From Lacticaseibacillus pabuli (GTDB lineage Bacteria; Bacillota; Bacilli; Lactobacillales; Lactobacillaceae), in NCBI RefSeq assembly GCF_028736235.1, contig NZ_CP117884.1, forward strand, positions 1,488,001 to 1,552,000: a stretch of 64,000 bases of DNA, given 5' to 3'. Both the position numbers and the translations under genes were made by a program. The stretch's first letter is position 1, and each line of letters begins with the position of its first letter. The notes under the pieces were generated by a model. That model was given only the letters and a program-made list of their open reading frames with translations. It had not been told where the DNA came from and did not search any database. This document shows, piece after piece, positions 61,807-64,000 of the stretch.

Positions 61807-62066
61807 TTGAGCGTATGTTCAATTTCATATCCGAAAGTAATTCTACACCCATTTTCACAAAAGGCAATAGGCTGTATACCCCTTTGTTGAAAATAGTTTG
61901 GTGAGAAAACTGCTCATTCGAAAATTGCTAATGTCCGGTTTTACATATGTACTTACTGAAAAACGACCTAACCTACCTGTTATGTGCGAGCACCTGGAAA
62001 ACAGTGCGTTGCTGTGCCAAAATGAAGACATCAAAAGCTTGTCATTTTAAAAAGGAGCGCAATATT

Positions 62067-62456
62067 ATGCCACTAATGAAGATAGATATGTTAAAGGGTC
62101 GGTCCACAGAAGAGATCCAGCAAATTCTGGACATTTCCTACAAGGTCATGCTGGCCGCTTTTGGCGCGCCAGACGGTGATCGTTACCAAATCGTCACCCA
62201 GCACGACCCCTCTGAAATGCAGATTCTGGACACGGGTCTGGGCTTCAAGCGCACCGACCGCGTCCTAATTTTCAGCTTGACGACCCGGCCACGGACGCAG
62301 GAACAAAAGGTTACGTTCTACCACAACCTGGTCGACGCGTTGCATGCGCAACTGGATATGCGTCCTGAAGACGTGATGATTAACCTCACCGTCAACGAAG
62401 ACGCAGACTGGAGTTTTGGCAATGGTGAGGCGCAGTTCTTAACCGGCGATTTATAA
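62067..62456 (+). CDS. Tautomerase-family protein
   Basis: The 129 residues begin MPLMKIDMLKGRSTEEIQQIL, putting Pro at position 2 so that it becomes the N-terminal catalytic proline of the tautomerase superfamily after Met removal. The longer two-repeat length and the segments GDRYQIVTQHDPSEM and RPEDVMINLTVNEDADWSFGNG match the PF14552-type family. The ATG at 62067 follows AAAGGAG. The natural substrate is unknown. It is divergent from mntH and has its own terminator. Confidence 0.9.
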   Translation: MPLMKIDMLKGRSTEEIQQILDISYKVMLAAFGAPDGDRYQIVTQHDPSEMQILDTGLGFKRTDRVLIFSLTTRPRTQEQKVTFYHNLVDALHAQLDMRPEDVMINLTVNEDADWSFGNGEAQFLTGDL

Positions 62457-62472
62457 TTTAATGCACCACAAA

Positions 62473-62508
62473 CAAGAGGCACGCTGTCGATGGCAGCGTG
62501 CCTCTTTG
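62473..62508. terminator. Terminator after the tautomerase gene
   Basis: AGAGGCACGCTG pairs with CAGCGTGCCTCT, followed by TTTG. Confidence 0.85.
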
Positions 62509-63075
62509 TAGACTCTATGTAATTTTTTCATGGCGAAAGGAATTACATTCAGTATGGCACGATAGCATTGAGGGCTAAGTGCTCCTGCGATGTTAACGAC
62601 TGTGCCTTTAGCCGGCCCGAAAAGCCCGCCCGGTCAACTTCGAAGTAACCGTGGTTATTTTACAACCGTAATAATCGTAACGTTGAGGACTCATTTTGTC
62701 AACTCAGCTTTCACATTTTCATCTCACCAAATCTAGGAAATGAAAATTTCAAAACACCAGGGCAATTTTCCGCCATGTTTTTTAAACTGGCTTTATACAT
62801 TATTCATCATCATTTTCAGAATAGTGGTGTTTTGAATGACGGAAATTTCATCGTGATAACATATGAGGACGACGCAAAGCCGTTCTAATAGTTCACACAT
62901 TATTGTCATGACATCTGTCACAGAAAATGATGCGACGTAAGTGAGCAAATGTCGTTTTATGCTTGATTGCGCAGGCCGACACATTTCGTCAATCGTCTCG
63001 CAGTTGCCGTTTACAAAACAGTCACCCGTCCCCAGCTACCCCGTCTTGTTAACAGCTGATTTGGTGCAGTATAGA
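62509..63075. other. 567-nt gap without recognisable gene
   Basis: Several short inverted repeats occur (for example TGTAAT / ATTACA around 62518-62549), but no frame has a ribosome site or protein-like composition. The middle part is AT-rich. I could not match any of it to an RNA family. Confidence 0.5.
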
Positions 63076-63729
63076 CTACCGTTTCTTGCTCTCCTGGTAT
63101 GCCTTCACACTGTTCAATCCAGTGGCCAAAGCGGTAATCATTTGCGCCAGGTGCACCGCACGCGTCTTGGCAGTCGCAGGTGAATAAACATAGAGGGCCC
63201 ACTCGCGGCGGTAACCTGGGGTGAGCGTGTCCCACTTCGCGCGAGCCGCCGCTGGGAGTTCGGTGCGCAGTTCTGGCAACTTGGCTTCATAATCACCCAC
63301 ACGTTGGCTACGCGACTGTTTTCGCGGCGCCTGTGTTAACCAGCGCAAATCAATCAAGGTGAAATCCGCATCAAAGCTACGCATACGTGAAAACTTGAGC
63401 CCCGTCCGCCCCACTTCGCCGGTCTGATCATTCAAATCGATGAAAGGAAAAATATCATCACGATGGATACCAACGTACCTTTTACTGGCCAGCTTCGGGT
63501 AAGCAATCGCGAGCGTCCCTGCTGGATCGACGGCGTGTGTCGCGGCAACATCCGTGATTGTTTGTTTCATCTCGTCCAACGAGAACACAAAACTCAGCTG
63601 GAGGTCGTAAGGTGCGGCCACATCCGGATTCTGCGTCAGCTCGGTTAGCATCAACCGAATATCGTCTGGCGCACCCGTAATGTGGACATTTCGAAACTTG
63701 GTTAATCCTAGCTTGGCTAAATCAGGCAT
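63076..63729 (-). CDS. YdeI/OmpD-associated family protein
   Basis: The C-terminal 50 residues match the YdeI/OmpD-associated pattern: AKWDTLTPGYRREWALYVYSPATAKTRAVHLAQMITALATG (in parts), a helical motif seen in proteins linked to peptide and bacteriocin resistance. The N-terminal 150 residues are of mixed alpha/beta type with no family that I recognise (FRNVHITGAPDDIRLMLTEL, KRYVGIHRDDIFPFIDLND). The start ATG at 63729 follows GGAGATC-type sequence. The function is unknown. Confidence 0.8.
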   Translation of the reverse strand: MPDLAKLGLTKFRNVHITGAPDDIRLMLTELTQNPDVAAPYDLQLSFVFSLDEMKQTITDVAATHAVDPAGTLAIAYPKLASKRYVGIHRDDIFPFIDLNDQTGEVGRTGLKFSRMRSFDADFTLIDLRWLTQAPRKQSRSQRVGDYEAKLPELRTELPAAARAKWDTLTPGYRREWALYVYSPATAKTRAVHLAQMITALATGLNSVKAYQESKKR

Positions 63730-63790
63730 TTTAAGATCTCCTTCTGTACTTTACTCTGAGCGTAACACTTACGCAGATGACCCGATTAAA

Positions 63791-64000
63791 TTAGCGTTCA
63801 AGAAATACTAGTTTTGTTGGTGTCGATAGGGTCTGTGCGAAGGTGTACTCCGGGTGGTCAAAGGCAGTCAACCCTGCCAAAGTGGTGACCTGCTGCTCGG
63901 CCATGAAGCGTACCATCGCACCGCGGGCCATCTTGGCTCGGGTCGCGCGCATTTTCACCCGTCCCCCCTCGAGGCGACCAAAAGTGACGTCAACTAACTG
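63791..64000 (-). CDS. yaaA: Peroxide stress protein YaaA, C-terminal part (cut by window edge)
   Basis: The last 69 codons of a gene enter from the right edge. The visible end, MRATRAKMARGAMVRFMAEQ, then LTAFDHPEYTF and LSTPTKLVFLER, matches the UPF0246/YaaA family, whose C-terminus has the KxARGxMVR helix and a final lVFxR strand. In E. coli YaaA binds DNA and limits damage from peroxide by lowering free iron. The upstream two-thirds and the start are outside the window. Confidence 0.88.
   Translation of the reverse strand, partial: QLVDVTFGRLEGGRVKMRATRAKMARGAMVRFMAEQQVTTLAGLTAFDHPEYTFAQTLSTPTKLVFLER

Noticed and set aside
1..64000. CRISPR arrays, tRNA and rRNA genes
   Set aside because: I looked for regularly spaced repeats and for the tRNA T-loop pattern and found none that I could support. 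A tRNAscan or CRISPR finder run would be more sensitive.

Overview
The window looks like a chromosomal segment of a fairly GC-rich member of the Lactobacillaceae, probably near Lacticaseibacillus. This is an inference from gene order and protein style: mraZ-rsmH-ftsL-pbp2B-mraY-murD-murG-divIB, mreBCD-minCD, ezrA beside the nifS-thiI pair, Shine-Dalgarno sites close to AGGAGG, T-boxes, a thiT-type thiamin transporter, and a MutY that lacks its iron-sulfur ligands. No tRNA, rRNA or CRISPR array was seen.

Positions 1-7700 hold the division/cell-wall (dcw) operon on the minus strand, cut at the left edge in divIB and headed by mraZ with a three-repeat MraZ operator. Positions 7800-13300 hold small membrane proteins (including a 36-residue DUF4044 protein), thiT under a TPP riboswitch, an unusual cardiolipin synthase, and a polar amino acid ABC transporter. 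The transporter sits behind a T-box leader with one stem I but two antiterminator/terminator modules. Positions 13300-22740 hold mreBCD-minCD, radC, folC and valS (valine T-box). Between mreB and mreC lie a repeat-rich palindromic element and a terminator, and folC has a terminator-bearing leader. Positions 22750-31450 hold a membrane diguanylate cyclase, an orphan oligopeptide-binding protein, thiI-nifS, ezrA, a free-methionine-sulfoxide reductase, and rpsD with a structured leader.

From about 31.4 kb the content is accessory. The last codons and 3' flank of rpsD are duplicated 2.1 kb downstream, bracketing a TetR regulator and a metallo-hydrolase, which looks like the scar of an integrated element. 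Then come an unrecognised helical protein, a TMEM175 channel, a cupin/carboxymuconolactone decarboxylase pair, and a TetR-controlled 14-TM efflux pump. An AT-rich islet follows with an unknown protein and a GIY-YIG/DUF2075 nuclease-helicase. A complete IS66 element (2259 bp, 8-bp target duplication) sits next to a MarR/DUF998 pair whose operator lies inside the promoter. Further on are an ADP-ribosylglycohydrolase, a BCCT osmolyte transporter behind a riboswitch-like leader, maa, mutY, and a glycan operon (GH3, GPH transporter, GH29 fucosidase) with a cre site. The GH3 gene is cut short by an in-frame stop. The right end holds a MarR-controlled SDR/SnoaL/DUF2316 operon, tetR-mntH with a 22-bp palindrome, a tautomerase, a YdeI-like protein and the 3' end of yaaA.

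The best candidates for undescribed biology are the leader RNA upstream of the BCCT gene, the half-duplicated T-box, the folC leader, the rpsD integration scar, and the GIY-YIG/DUF2075 islet.
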